Positions 26,301 to 34,352 of a stretch of 64,000 bases of DNA are shown piece by piece. Origin of the DNA: Paraburkholderia rhynchosiae (GTDB lineage Bacteria; Pseudomonadota; Gammaproteobacteria; Burkholderiales; Burkholderiaceae); NCBI RefSeq assembly GCF_002879865.1, contig NZ_PNXY01000012.1, positions 162,290-226,289 of the forward strand, in the 5' to 3' direction. The first letter of the stretch is position 1. Every line of letters begins with the position of its first letter. The translations under genes and the position numbers were made by a program. The notes beneath the pieces are model-generated. The model made no database searches and was not told the origin of the DNA. It worked only from the letters and a program-made list of their open reading frames with translations.

Positions 26301-26722
26301 ATCGTGCGACTTTCATGTACGGCCTGCTTTACGAACATGTGCAGCTAAGCGAGACACTTCATTCGAATTTGCAGGAATTGCTCGGCGTGCACGACGTCGG
26401 CGTGTTCAAACATCTGGCCGCCATGGTGCGCGCGGGCAAGGTCGTGGACGCTGATGGTGACGACGTCTATCTGAAAGGCGCGCGCGGTATGAAAGGCCTG
26501 GAAGGCATGCGCATTCCGATCGGTTTCATTCATGGTGACCGCAACGAAACGTATGTGCCGGAAAGCACCGCGCTCACCTACGAGATGCTCGTCAACGCGT
26601 TTCCCGAGCAGCCGTATGAGCGGCATCTGATTCCAGGGTACGGACACATCGACTGCATCTTCGGCAAGAACGCAGCGGTCGATGTTTACCCGACCATCGC
26701 GAGCTATCTGAACGCGCATTGA
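23312..26722 (+). CDS. GMC oxidoreductase fused to an alpha/beta hydrolase (cholesterol-oxidase-like)
   Basis: A 1136-aa two-enzyme fusion. The N-terminal half is a GMC flavoenzyme: FAD motif VIGSGYGGAIAASRMARAG at about 19-37, GCGLGGTSLINANV, and the C-terminal FAD block HPLGGCAMGDD. It also has a Cys-rich CNGCGDCNSGCNYNAKNS segment seen in cholesterol-oxidase-like GMC proteins. After a central linker domain, the last 330 residues form an alpha/beta hydrolase: oxyanion HGSGVSSR, nucleophile elbow LGHCMGG with Cys at 907 in place of Ser, acid in FIHGDRNE and His in GYGHIDC. Substrate is unknown; a sterol-like or large hydrophobic alcohol is a guess from the family. The start at 23312 follows CGAGG at 23298-23302. 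Confidence 0.82.
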   Translation: MNRLSSAMTAMKSHYEVIVIGSGYGGAIAASRMARAGRSVCVLERGREFMAGEFPRTPFQGAEQIQYNTALAQIGSPLALLEVHVNDDVNAVVGCGLGGTSLINANVALKAEPRLWDDERWPAALRGDQAGRDKGYERAWAMLEPSPVPNRMRELPKLLALGKSAEALGMGDRFSTPPVTVTFEDRTNAAGVAQQACNGCGDCNSGCNYNAKNSTHMNYLPDAVAHGAQIFTGAAVHSVTRNADTRKWQVAYQLVHLGRESYDAPDLFVSADIVIVSAGTIGSTALLLRSRNEGLRVSGVLGQRFTGNGDVLAFAYNTDDVINGVGWGAHGEGDIPAVGPTITGLIDHRNTADVKDGFVIEEGSLAGPVGAALVGLLSAAAPLEGVDVAGPRPVERQLAYDARVVESFLHGPYRGALNHTQSYLVMAHDDESGQISVNDKGRPRIAWENAGKQPIFETVEETLKKATVPLGGKYLRDPIANDIFGNRIVTVHPLGGCAMGDDAEHGVVDHMGRVFSSMTGAGVHEGLYVMDGAVMPMSLGVNPLWTISALAERNSALLAASRGWTIDYDSKGTADTPPPQKIGLRFTETMVGHYTPAGANEAAASPMAFTLTVESDDLARMLGEPDHMARTAGTLTCPALSAQPMTITEGTFNLFVVDPQDVDERNMNYRMTLNSTEGKTWYLSGQKIITRTSPLELWEQTNALYAELRDTPQADAPPIGKAKLIITPENFLKQQRTLEVTNAPDVKTRLEWTLKFGKFFAGVLFSEYGGVAAPLQYYDAAASPRLKRALRAPAPQVFFFHTPDGTSLRLTRYVDPARKNARPVLLIHGSGVSSRIYSTDLIGTNLVEYLCAAGYDVWLVDLRVSIEMPSVLVPTNVDKVALEDIPAAVAKIREVTGVTDIQALGHCMGGLALSMSLMAGLEGVRSAVISQVAVHPVPGRLGRIKAGLHIPDIMQYLGVSDLTAYTENEKWPHNLFDEALRLYPVDHDEGCGNAICHRATFMYGLLYEHVQLSETLHSNLQELLGVHDVGVFKHLAAMVRAGKVVDADGDDVYLKGARGMKGLEGMRIPIGFIHGDRNETYVPESTALTYEMLVNAFPEQPYERHLIPGYGHIDCIFGKNAAVDVYPTIASYLNAH

Positions 26723-26733
26723 AGCCGCGATGT

Positions 26734-28155
26734 TCAGAACAGCTTGCCCGGATTCAGAATGCCGTGCGGGTCGAGTGCACGCTTGATCGCGGCCATCGCC
26801 GCCAGTTCCGCGGGCGAGCGCGAGATCGGCAAAAACTCACGCTTGAGCAAACCGATCCCGTGTTCCGCCGAGACCGACCCGTGCAGCGGTCCAAGCATTT
26901 CATAGACGAACGCATACACCGCGTGATGATCGACGCCGGGAATCGAATGCCCGTCGACGGTGACATGCAGATTCGAATCGCCGATGTGCCCGAAGAAATA
27001 CGATTCGTTGCCGGGCCAGCGCTCATCCAGCGCCGCGCGGCAACGCTCGACAAAGCCGCCGATTCCACTGATCGGCAGGCTCACGTCGAAGTTGATCGCG
27101 TCAAGCCGCACCGGAAACTCAGCGGTGCATTCGCGAATCGCCCACAACGCGCGCGCGTCGGCTACCGATTGTGCGATCACCGCATCGCGGATCAGGCCCG
27201 CGTCGAGCGCGTCGGTCAGCGCGGTGGAAAAGCGTTCGCCGTCGTCGCTCGAATCGAAACTCGCATGTTCGATTAGCGCATAAAGCGGATGCGCGCCGTC
27301 GAACGGCGAGCGCGTGCCCGTCAGCTTGACGCCGAAGTCGTAGAAATCCGGCCACATGATTTCGAATGCGCCGATGTCGTTGCCGAAGCGCGTCGCCAGA
27401 CGCCGCAGCAGATTCACGGCGGCGTCATATCCATCGAGCGCGATGAGCGCCGTGTGACGCGCAGCACGCTGCGGATGAAGCCGCAACACCGCACGCGTGA
27501 TGATGCCGAGCGTGCCTTCCGAGCCGATGAACCAGTGCTTGAGGTCATAGCCCGTGTTGTTCTTGACCATCTTGCCGAGCGAGGTCAGCACGTCGCCATT
27601 GGCCAGCACGACTTCGAGACCCAGCACCTGGTCGCGCGCGGTGCCCGACTGGATCACGCGATTGCCGCCCGCATTGGTCGCCAGATTGCCGCCGATCTGG
27701 CACGAGCCGCGCGCGCCGAGATCGAGCGCGAGTTCGAAGCCTGCTTCGGCCGCGGCTTCCTGCGCGGTTTGCAATGTGGTACCGGCGCGCACGGTCAGCG
27801 TCGCCGAAGCCGCATCGATTTCCTCGACGCCGTTCAGGCGTTCGAGCGACAACGCGATATCCGTGGCGCGTGCAATCGCGCCGCCGGCAAGTCCCGTCAT
27901 GCCGCCTTGCGGCACGACCGGCTGATGAGCCGCGTGGCAAATCGCGAGCGCGCGGGAGACTTCGTCCGTACTGCGAGGCAACAGCAACGCCGCGGGCCGA
28001 GTCGGATCGTGACGCGTCCAGTCGGTCATCGCGCGTTCGCCGATCTGCTCACCCACGCGCACCGCGTCATCACCGAGCGCAGCGCGAAGTGCGTCTAGCG
28101 TTGCGGCAAGCGGCGCCGTGCTGCTCTGAGCGCTTGCATTACTGTTGTCCGTCAT
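26734..28155 (-). CDS. FAD-binding 2-hydroxyacid dehydrogenase (GlcD/D-lactate dehydrogenase type)
   Basis: A 473-aa flavoprotein of the vanillyl-alcohol-oxidase/PCMH superfamily. The FAD domain (about 50-230) has VVPQGGMTGLAGGA, DLGARGSCQIGGNLATNAGG and GSEGTLGIITRAVLRL. The C-terminal FAD-oxidase domain has FFGHIGDSNLHV and SAEHGIGLLKREFL, as in D-lactate dehydrogenase, D-2-hydroxyglutarate dehydrogenase and GlcD. It lies 52 nt downstream of the 2OG-oxygenase gene and is probably in the same transcript. Which 2-hydroxyacid is oxidised cannot be told. It converges with the GMC gene with only 11 nt between stops. Confidence 0.85.
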   Translation of the reverse strand: MTDNSNASAQSSTAPLAATLDALRAALGDDAVRVGEQIGERAMTDWTRHDPTRPAALLLPRSTDEVSRALAICHAAHQPVVPQGGMTGLAGGAIARATDIALSLERLNGVEEIDAASATLTVRAGTTLQTAQEAAAEAGFELALDLGARGSCQIGGNLATNAGGNRVIQSGTARDQVLGLEVVLANGDVLTSLGKMVKNNTGYDLKHWFIGSEGTLGIITRAVLRLHPQRAARHTALIALDGYDAAVNLLRRLATRFGNDIGAFEIMWPDFYDFGVKLTGTRSPFDGAHPLYALIEHASFDSSDDGERFSTALTDALDAGLIRDAVIAQSVADARALWAIRECTAEFPVRLDAINFDVSLPISGIGGFVERCRAALDERWPGNESYFFGHIGDSNLHVTVDGHSIPGVDHHAVYAFVYEMLGPLHGSVSAEHGIGLLKREFLPISRSPAELAAMAAIKRALDPHGILNPGKLF

Positions 28156-28207
28156 GCGGTGTTCCTTGCGTTGCGTATCTCGAGCTTATCTCGAGCTGAT
28201 GTCGCGC

Positions 28208-29182
28208 TTATGTGGTTTTAGCGGCCTGCTTCTTCCGATAGCCCATCGAATCGTTGATGCGCCCGAGAATATAGTCGCCCGCGGCCACCGGCTGGTACTT
28301 CAGTTCGTCTGTGCTCGTACCCAGATCGCGCGGATCGACGATCGCGCCGTACGTCGGATCGTAAAACGTCGCGATCGAATAGCGCTCGCGCCCCGATGCA
28401 TTGATCACGCGATGCAGCGTCGAGCGAAAGCGGTCGTTGGTCCAGCGCGCGAGCAGGTCGCCCACGTTCACCACGAAGCTGCCCTCCACCGGCGGCGCAT
28501 CGACCCACGTGTCGTTGGCGATTTCACGCACCTGCAAGCCGCCCACCTGATCCTGCCACAGCAGCGTGATGCAGCCATAGTCGGTATGCGGCGCGACGCC
28601 GAATTGATCGTCGTCCGACTGAGGCGGTTGCGGCGGATAGTAGACCATCTGCGTACGCTGCATCCGCTTCGTATAACGCGGCGTGAAGAAATGTTCATCG
28701 ACGCCGAGGCTCACCGCCACCGCACGCAACAGATCGGCGCCGCACGCGGCGACCGCTTCATAGTAGCCATACAGCGCGGGGCGCAACTCGGGCATGAAGT
28801 CCGGCCAGTTATTCGGTCCACGTAGTGCCTGCCCCGCGAGCACATCCGGATCGTCTTCCGGCAACTCGAGCCCGATGCTGAAAAACTCCTTGTAATCGGG
28901 GCGTTTCGCCTGATACATGGTCGCATCGCCAAGCGCATTGAAGCCCCGATGCCGATGATTGACCGCCGCGCGCCGCTTCGTCTCGGGCGGAAACGCAAAG
29001 AACGTGCGCGCTGCCTGCGCGGCGGCGTCGATCGACGCTTGCGGCACGCCATGATTGACGATGTAGAAGAAGCCAATCGTCATACACGCTTCGCGAATTT
29101 CCTGCGCCACGCGCTGCAACGCGTGCGGGTCGCCCGCGCGAACGCCGGCGAAATCGATGAGCGGAATACGGGTCACAGGCAT
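28208..29182 (-). CDS. 2OG-Fe(II) oxygenase, isopenicillin-N-synthase-like family
   Basis: A 324-aa non-heme iron dioxygenase. The N-terminal DIOX_N part (1-115) begins IPLIDFAGV. The 2OG-FeII domain carries the iron triad in APHTDYGCITLL (HxD) and in RFRSTLHRVINASGRERYS (His plus the 2-oxoglutarate-binding arginine). It starts 241 nt from the divergent ABC transporter operon, and two HutC-type operators lie in between, so it is probably controlled with that transporter. It may hydroxylate the amino acid or acid that is imported. The substrate is unknown. Confidence 0.85.
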   Translation of the reverse strand: MPVTRIPLIDFAGVRAGDPHALQRVAQEIREACMTIGFFYIVNHGVPQASIDAAAQAARTFFAFPPETKRRAAVNHRHRGFNALGDATMYQAKRPDYKEFFSIGLELPEDDPDVLAGQALRGPNNWPDFMPELRPALYGYYEAVAACGADLLRAVAVSLGVDEHFFTPRYTKRMQRTQMVYYPPQPPQSDDDQFGVAPHTDYGCITLLWQDQVGGLQVREIANDTWVDAPPVEGSFVVNVGDLLARWTNDRFRSTLHRVINASGRERYSIATFYDPTYGAIVDPRDLGTSTDELKYQPVAAGDYILGRINDSMGYRKKQAAKTT

Positions 29183-29228
29183 CGCGTTGCTCCGTGAAAG
29201 GTCGGCGGGATCGCCTTGTCATTGCAGT

Positions 29229-29238
29229 GGTATATACC
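29229..29238. promoter_or_regulatory. HutC-type operator, site 1 of left ABC system
   Basis: Perfect palindrome GGTATATACC, fitting the GT-N-TA-N-AC core bound by HutC-subfamily GntR regulators. It lies 47 nt upstream of the oxygenase start codon. Confidence 0.65.
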
Positions 29239-29327
29239 GCCAAAAGCGCACCCGCAAGTGACCATGCGGCGCTTCACGTAAGGGCTTTTCTCTACTCGCG
29301 CGTTTATTTGTTTCGTGCGAAAACTGC

Positions 29328-29337
29328 GGTATATACT
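29328..29337. promoter_or_regulatory. HutC-type operator, site 2 of left ABC system
   Basis: GGTATATACT in the context GCGGTATATACTGCC, nearly the same as site 1 and about 87 nt upstream of the binding-protein start codon. The pair is placed to control both divergent transcripts. Confidence 0.65.
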
Positions 29338-29423
29338 GCCTCGCATGACTTGCGCCGAGCCGCTTTTGCGCATCTTTTTGCGCGCCGCTTGTGCGACCCT
29401 CGCTTTGCCAACCGGAGAATCTC

Positions 29424-30251
29424 ATGAGCATCCTTGCAGGCTGGAAGTGTCGTTTGGTCATGCTGGCGTTGTGCGCGGCAAGTGTCACCGCCCATGCTGA
29501 AGACCAGCTCGCCAAAGTGAAGAAAGCCGGCGAACTGGTGGTCGGCACGGAGATGCAGTTCGCGCCTTTCGACTTCCTCGAAAACGGTCAGCAAGCGGGC
29601 TTCAACAAGGATCTGTTTGGCGAGGTTGGCAAGGAACTCGGCGTGAAAGTGCGCTTCATCGACTTGCCGTGGCCAAGCGTGCTGCCCGGCCTCGAAGCGG
29701 GCAAGTTCGATATGGTGGGCGGCCCGCTCACCGTCACGAAGGCGCGCATGGAGCGCTACACGTACACGCTGCCTATTGCGGACGCCACGGACGCGCTCCT
29801 CAAACGCGCGAACGACTCGGCGCTCAAGCAATCCTCGGACATTGCGGGCAAAACCGTCGGCGCGGGCAAGGGTTCGGCCCAGCTCGATCAATTGAAGGCA
29901 TATGTGGCGACGTTGCCGAAGCCGCCTGAAATCCGCGAATACGTCGACAATAATCAGGCCTATGCGGACCTCGCCGCCGGCCGTATTGCGGCGGTCGCGA
30001 ACTCGATGACCAACATTGCTTACGTGGCGAAGCAGCGCCCCGAAACTTTTGCGGTGGTGCAACCGCCGTTCGGCGCAAAGGTTTACTTCGCGTACTGCCT
30101 GCGTAAAGACGCGGACAGCAAGCCGCTCGCCGACGCCTTCAACGCGGCGCTCGTCAAGATGCACAACGACGGACGCCTCACGGCATTGCAGAAGAAGTGG
30201 TTCGGCGTTGCAATGGAAGCCCCCACGACCATGCCCACGCCGAACTATTGA
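29424..30251 (+). CDS. Polar amino-acid-type ABC transporter, periplasmic binding protein
   Basis: A 275-aa solute-binding protein of family 3. A signal peptide (MSILAGWKCRLVMLALCAAS, cut near AHA-EDQ) precedes the mature start AKVKKAGELVVGTEMQFAPF, which is the usual family-3 opening. The start at 29424 follows CCGGAG. Two permeases and an ATPase follow in order, then a HutC-type regulator. The ligand is unknown. An amino acid or related zwitterion would fit the family. Confidence 0.88.
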   Translation: MSILAGWKCRLVMLALCAASVTAHAEDQLAKVKKAGELVVGTEMQFAPFDFLENGQQAGFNKDLFGEVGKELGVKVRFIDLPWPSVLPGLEAGKFDMVGGPLTVTKARMERYTYTLPIADATDALLKRANDSALKQSSDIAGKTVGAGKGSAQLDQLKAYVATLPKPPEIREYVDNNQAYADLAAGRIAAVANSMTNIAYVAKQRPETFAVVQPPFGAKVYFAYCLRKDADSKPLADAFNAALVKMHNDGRLTALQKKWFGVAMEAPTTMPTPNY

Positions 30252-30309
30252 GCGCGCATTGAACACCCGTTGAACCCACATTGAACCCACATTAGCGAGG
30301 GCGACGCTC

Positions 30310-30960
30310 ATGTTCAGCACGACCGTCTTCGTTCAGGGCATCCCGCTGCTGCTGCACGCGGCGCTCGCCACCATCGGCGTTTCGCTGACGGGTCTTTTCA
30401 TCGGCTTCTTCGTGGCAATCGGCGTGTGCGCGGCGCGGCTGTCGCCCAACCGCGCGGCACGCAGATTCGGCGGTGCGTATGTGTTCTTTTTTCGCGGCGT
30501 GCCGATGCTCGTGCAACTGCTGCTGGTGTATTACCTGCTGCCGTTCGCGGGCATCAACGTATCTCCGCTCGTTGCTGCCGTCAGCGCGGTGTCGCTGTGT
30601 TCGGCGTCGTATATCGCCGAAATTCTGCGCGGCGGTTTTCTCAGCATTCCACCGGGCCATATCGAAGCCGCGCGCATGCTCGGCCTGTCGCCGTTCGACA
30701 CGCTGCGGCGCATTCTCGTGCCGCAAGCATTCCGCTTGACGCTGCCGTCGCTCGTCAATGAAATGGTGCTGCTCATCAAGGCTTCGTCGCTGATCTCGGT
30801 TGTCGGCGTGGCGGAGTTGACGCGCACCGCGCAGAACATTGCGGCGAGCACATACCGCCCGCTCGAAGCGTATCTCGCCGCCGGGCTCATCTACTTCGTG
30901 ATCTGCGGTGCGCTCGCGCTGGTCGCGCATGCCGCCGAATATCGTTTGCAGCACGCCTGA
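30310..30960 (+). CDS. Amino-acid ABC transporter permease (left system, first)
   Basis: A 216-aa inner-membrane permease of the HisM/GlnP type. The EAA loop that touches the ATPase is GHIEAARMLGLSPFDTLRRI. About five membrane segments are visible, beginning GIPLLLHAALATIGVSL. It lies 18 nt ahead of the second permease, with which it would form a heterodimer. Confidence 0.88.
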   Translation: MFSTTVFVQGIPLLLHAALATIGVSLTGLFIGFFVAIGVCAARLSPNRAARRFGGAYVFFFRGVPMLVQLLLVYYLLPFAGINVSPLVAAVSAVSLCSASYIAEILRGGFLSIPPGHIEAARMLGLSPFDTLRRILVPQAFRLTLPSLVNEMVLLIKASSLISVVGVAELTRTAQNIAASTYRPLEAYLAAGLIYFVICGALALVAHAAEYRLQHA

Positions 30961-30978
30961 TCGACCGGAGCCTTCGCG

Positions 30979-31641
30979 ATGCAACAGTTCGATCCCACTG
31001 TCATCACGCACAATCTTCAGCCGATCGCCGCGGGCCTCGCGACGACGCTCGGCACATGGGCCGCCGGCGTCGCAATCGGCATGCTGATCGGCTTCGTGAT
31101 CGCAGTGCTGCAACTCTTCTGCGGACGCTGGGTACGCGGCTTGTTACGCTTCTATATCGAGCTGTTTCGCGGCACGCCGTTTCTCGTGCAACTGTTTTTG
31201 TTGTACTACGGCGGCCCGTCGTTCGGCCTGACACTCGAACCGATGACAGCCGGTGTGCTCGGTCTCGGCCTCTATGGCAGCGCGTATTTCGCGGAAGCAT
31301 TCCGTTCCGGGTTTCAATCTGTGCCGCCTGGGCATCTCGAAGCGGCGTCCTGTCTTGGCTTGACACGCATGCAGGCGGTACTGCGCATTCAGATGCCACA
31401 AATGCTCGTGTTGATCGTGCCGGCGCTGACGAACCTCATCATCGTGTTGAGCAAGGAAACGGCGGTGCTGTCGATCGTCACCGTGCCCGAACTCACATTC
31501 GTGCTGACAGGTATCGGCTCGGCGACCTTTGCTTTCGTCGAAACGCTACTGGTGTTGTGCGTGTGCTATCTCGCGCTGGTCGAACTCACTTCGCGCGCGG
31601 GCATGTGGGCCGAAGCCCGCATCGCGCGTTTCATGGCATAA
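30979..31641 (+). CDS. Amino-acid ABC transporter permease (left system, second)
   Basis: A 220-aa permease with the HisQ/GlnP fold. The EAA loop is GHLEAASCLGLTRMQAVLRI, and LFRGTPFLVQLFLLYYGG is a family-typical segment. The stop is 17 nt before the ATPase start. Confidence 0.88.
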   Translation: MQQFDPTVITHNLQPIAAGLATTLGTWAAGVAIGMLIGFVIAVLQLFCGRWVRGLLRFYIELFRGTPFLVQLFLLYYGGPSFGLTLEPMTAGVLGLGLYGSAYFAEAFRSGFQSVPPGHLEAASCLGLTRMQAVLRIQMPQMLVLIVPALTNLIIVLSKETAVLSIVTVPELTFVLTGIGSATFAFVETLLVLCVCYLALVELTSRAGMWAEARIARFMA

Positions 31642-31658
31642 AGGAATCGGATCACCTC

Positions 31659-32528
31659 ATGAACGCCATTGCCGACATGCCCTCTTCCGCATCCAACGCT
31701 GCTGCCCACGCTCAACGCGGCGCGCCGCTAATCGACGTGCGCGACCTGCGCAAACGCTTCGGCGAAGTCGAAGTGCTGCGCGGCGTCGATCTGCAGATTG
31801 CCCGCTCCGAAGTGGTGTGCATCATCGGGCCTTCCGGATCGGGAAAGAGCACGCTGCTGCGCTGCCTCGCCGCGCTGGAGACATACGATCAAGGCGACGT
31901 GCGCATCGAAGGCGAACTGCTCGGCTATAGCGAGCGCAACGGCAAACGCGTGCGCGCGTCGCAAGGCGAGATCAATCGCGTGCGGCGCAATGTCGGCATG
32001 GTGTTTCAGCAGTTCAATCTATGGCCGCACATGACGGCGCTCGGCAACGTGATGGAAGCGCTGTTGCGAGTGCAGCGTCTGCCGCACGCCGAAGCGCGCC
32101 GCCGGGCAAACGAGATGCTCGAGACCGTGGGCCTCTCGCATAAGGGCGATGCCTATCCCGCGAAACTGTCGGGCGGCCAGCAGCAACGTGTGGCAATTGC
32201 ACGAGCGCTCGCAATGGAGCCGCACATCATGCTGTTCGACGAGCCGACTTCCGCGCTCGATCCAGAACTGGTCGGCGAGGTGCTGCAAGTGATGAAGCAA
32301 CTCGCGCGCGACGGCATGACGATGGCCGTCGTCACGCACGAAATGGGCTTCGCCGCGCAGGTCGCGGACAAGGTCATGTTCATCGATGAAGGACGTATCG
32401 CCGTGCAGGGCAAGCCGCGCGAGGTCTTTCACGACGCCGGGCAGCCGCGCCTGCGGCAGTTCCTGCAAAACTACTTCGACCGTAACGCCTTCTGGGCGCG
32501 CGGTCCCGACGACGAAGCGCCGCTATGA
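31659..32528 (+). CDS. Amino-acid ABC transporter ATP-binding protein (left system)
   Basis: A 289-aa ATPase of the GlnQ/HisP type. Walker A is GPSGSGKST, the Q-loop VFQQFNLWPHM, the signature LSGGQQQRVAIARAL, Walker B IMLFDEPTSALDPE and the switch histidine VVTHEMGFA. The start at 31659 was chosen because it leaves a short leader before the first strand. The open frame upstream overlaps the permease and is not coding. Confidence 0.9.
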   Translation: MNAIADMPSSASNAAAHAQRGAPLIDVRDLRKRFGEVEVLRGVDLQIARSEVVCIIGPSGSGKSTLLRCLAALETYDQGDVRIEGELLGYSERNGKRVRASQGEINRVRRNVGMVFQQFNLWPHMTALGNVMEALLRVQRLPHAEARRRANEMLETVGLSHKGDAYPAKLSGGQQQRVAIARALAMEPHIMLFDEPTSALDPELVGEVLQVMKQLARDGMTMAVVTHEMGFAAQVADKVMFIDEGRIAVQGKPREVFHDAGQPRLRQFLQNYFDRNAFWARGPDDEAPL

Positions 32529-32579
32529 GCGCGCGCTCCATTTTACCCGCCTCGCGCGGACAGTGACTGGGGGCGCCCG

Positions 32580-33401
32580 ATGTCCTCCATGCTTCGCGGC
32601 AAGAGCACCGGTAAGCCCTTAACGGCGGCGGCCCACGGTACACCCGCCGCGTCGAAGGGCGCGCGTGCGGCGACGCACGCGCCGGCTGCGCGCTACGAGC
32701 AGGTCAAGCATCATATTCGCGGCATCATCGAATCGGGCGCGCGTCAGGCGGGCGAGCGCCTGCCATCGGAACTCGATCTCGTCGCGACGCTCGGCGTGTC
32801 GCGCATGACGGTCAACCGCGCGCTGCGCGAGCTCGCGCATGAAGGGCTCGTCACGCGCGTATCGGGCGTCGGCACGTTCGTCGCACAAGCGAGACCGCAA
32901 TCGACGCTGCTGATGATCGCGCATATCGGCGACGAAATTCGCTCGCGCGGCCACGAATACAGCTACCGCACGGTGCTTTTGCAGCGTGAGACGGCGTCGG
33001 TCGTGGTGTCGAATGCGTTAGGCCTTGCGCCGGGCGCTTCGGTGTTTCATGTGATATGCGTGCATCGGGAAAACGGCTTGCCGGTGCAACTTGAGGATCG
33101 CTATGTGAATCCGGCCATTGCGCCGAATTTTTTGCAGCAGGATTTCTCGGCGATCCGACCGTCCGAGTATCTTTATGAAACCGTGCCCGCGCACGACGTC
33201 GAACATATCGTCGATGCGGGCCTGCCGACTCACGCCGAAGCGGAACTGCTGGACATTCGCGCTGAAGAGCCGTGTCTCACGCTTGTGCGCCGCACTTGGA
33301 CAAGCGGGGTCGCGGTGACGTTCGCACGCTTCGTGCATCCCGGCTCGCGTTACAGGCTGGGCTGCCGCTTTTCGCCGGATACGTCGCAGCGGCAGGGTTG
33401 A
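32580..33401 (+). CDS. HutC-subfamily GntR regulator (left system)
   Basis: A 273-aa regulator. After an Ala-rich leader of about 35 residues, the winged helix runs YEQVKHHIRGIIESGARQAG, then LGVSRMTVNRALRELAHEGL and GVGTFVAQ. The UTRA effector domain follows, with VNPAIAPNFLQQDFSAIRPS and LVRRTWTSG, typical of the HutC/FarR branch. It is the last gene of the ABC operon and likely represses it through the GGTATATAC(C/T) sites at 29229 and 29328. The effector is probably the imported compound or its first product. It is paralogous to the regulator at 33444-34286. Confidence 0.87.
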   Translation: MSSMLRGKSTGKPLTAAAHGTPAASKGARAATHAPAARYEQVKHHIRGIIESGARQAGERLPSELDLVATLGVSRMTVNRALRELAHEGLVTRVSGVGTFVAQARPQSTLLMIAHIGDEIRSRGHEYSYRTVLLQRETASVVVSNALGLAPGASVFHVICVHRENGLPVQLEDRYVNPAIAPNFLQQDFSAIRPSEYLYETVPAHDVEHIVDAGLPTHAEAELLDIRAEEPCLTLVRRTWTSGVAVTFARFVHPGSRYRLGCRFSPDTSQRQG

Positions 33402-33443
33402 AGCGCCACGCGTCATAGCCTCGCATCGCACCGTATCGCCACA

Positions 33444-34286
33444 TCAAACATTCCCCGCCAGATGAAAACGCGACGCCGGGTGCCACAACTGCACGGACGT
33501 CGCCACGTCGTCGCCCACCCATGTACGACGCCATAGTTGCAGACACGGCTCGCCAATATCCATCAACAGATGACGCCGCACGTAGGCGTCCGGCTTCTGC
33601 GCGTAGATGCGAAACTCCGCGCGCTGGATCGGCGCGAGACGCACCATGTAGTGATTCGGCGTCTCGACGGTGAAGTCCTGTTGCAGATACTCGGGGAACA
33701 CCTTCGGATTGACGTAGCGGTCCTCGTACTGGATGGGCTCGCCCTCCTCGCTGTGCACGATGCACGAGTGAAACGCCGGGCCGCTCGCGAGGCCGAGCGC
33801 TTCGAGCGCCTGCGGATCGTCGCTCGGTTCGAGCGTGAGCACGCGCGCCGAATGCCGATGACCCCGCGCGGCGATTTCGTCGGCGATATTGCGGATCTCC
33901 AGCACCGTCGATTCATACCGCTGCGGCGCGACGAACGTACCCGAACCCTGCACGCGCGTCAGCACGCGTTCGGTGGTCAATTCACGCAGCGCGCGCGAGA
34001 CCGTCATGCGCGCCACGCCGAACTCCTTCACCAGTTCGGCTTCCGAAGGAATCAGGCCGCCCGGCTTCCAGTCGCCTTCGCTGATACGCCGGATCACATA
34101 CCGCTTGATCTGCTCGTAGGCGGGCATCGCCTTGGCCGGTGTCTCCTTGCAAGCGGCGCGGTCCGTAATGCTGGCACTTTGCGCGCTTATTTGTGCACCG
34201 GCTTGTGCACCTGCTTGTGCACGTGTTTGCGCGGCTGTTTGCACGCCTTCCTGCCCCTGCTTTTGCTCGTTTGTAATTGTGTTCAC
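33444..34286 (-). CDS. HutC-subfamily GntR regulator (right system)
   Basis: A 280-aa regulator with the same two domains: winged helix YEQIKRYVIRRISEGDWKPG with FGVARMTVSRALRELTTERV, then a UTRA domain with YVNPKVFPEYLQQDF and LQLWRRTWVG. It differs by an N-terminal leader of about 50 residues rich in Ala-Gln, encoded by a 12-nt tandem repeat at 34191-34238. It ends the leftward six-gene ABC operon. It probably acts at TTGTATAGACAAG (39423-39435) and TTGTCTAGACAGG (39598-39610). It converges with the left-system regulator, 42 nt apart. Confidence 0.87.
   Translation of the reverse strand: MNTITNEQKQGQEGVQTAAQTRAQAGAQAGAQISAQSASITDRAACKETPAKAMPAYEQIKRYVIRRISEGDWKPGGLIPSEAELVKEFGVARMTVSRALRELTTERVLTRVQGSGTFVAPQRYESTVLEIRNIADEIAARGHRHSARVLTLEPSDDPQALEALGLASGPAFHSCIVHSEEGEPIQYEDRYVNPKVFPEYLQQDFTVETPNHYMVRLAPIQRAEFRIYAQKPDAYVRRHLLMDIGEPCLQLWRRTWVGDDVATSVQLWHPASRFHLAGNV
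34191..34238. repeat. 12-nt coding tandem repeat in the regulator leader
   Basis: Four units: TTGTGCACCGGC, TTGTGCACCTGC, TTGTGCACGTGT and TTGCGCGGCTGT. On the minus strand they encode an Ala-Gln-Ala-Gly type leader before the winged helix. Such a repeat can change length by slippage without breaking the frame. Confidence 0.75.
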
Positions 34287-34352
34287 TCCGACCTCTTGGG
34301 TGGGTTGCGGCGGTTCGCCGGCGGGTAAGCCCGCTCACCGGCTATGTCTCCA

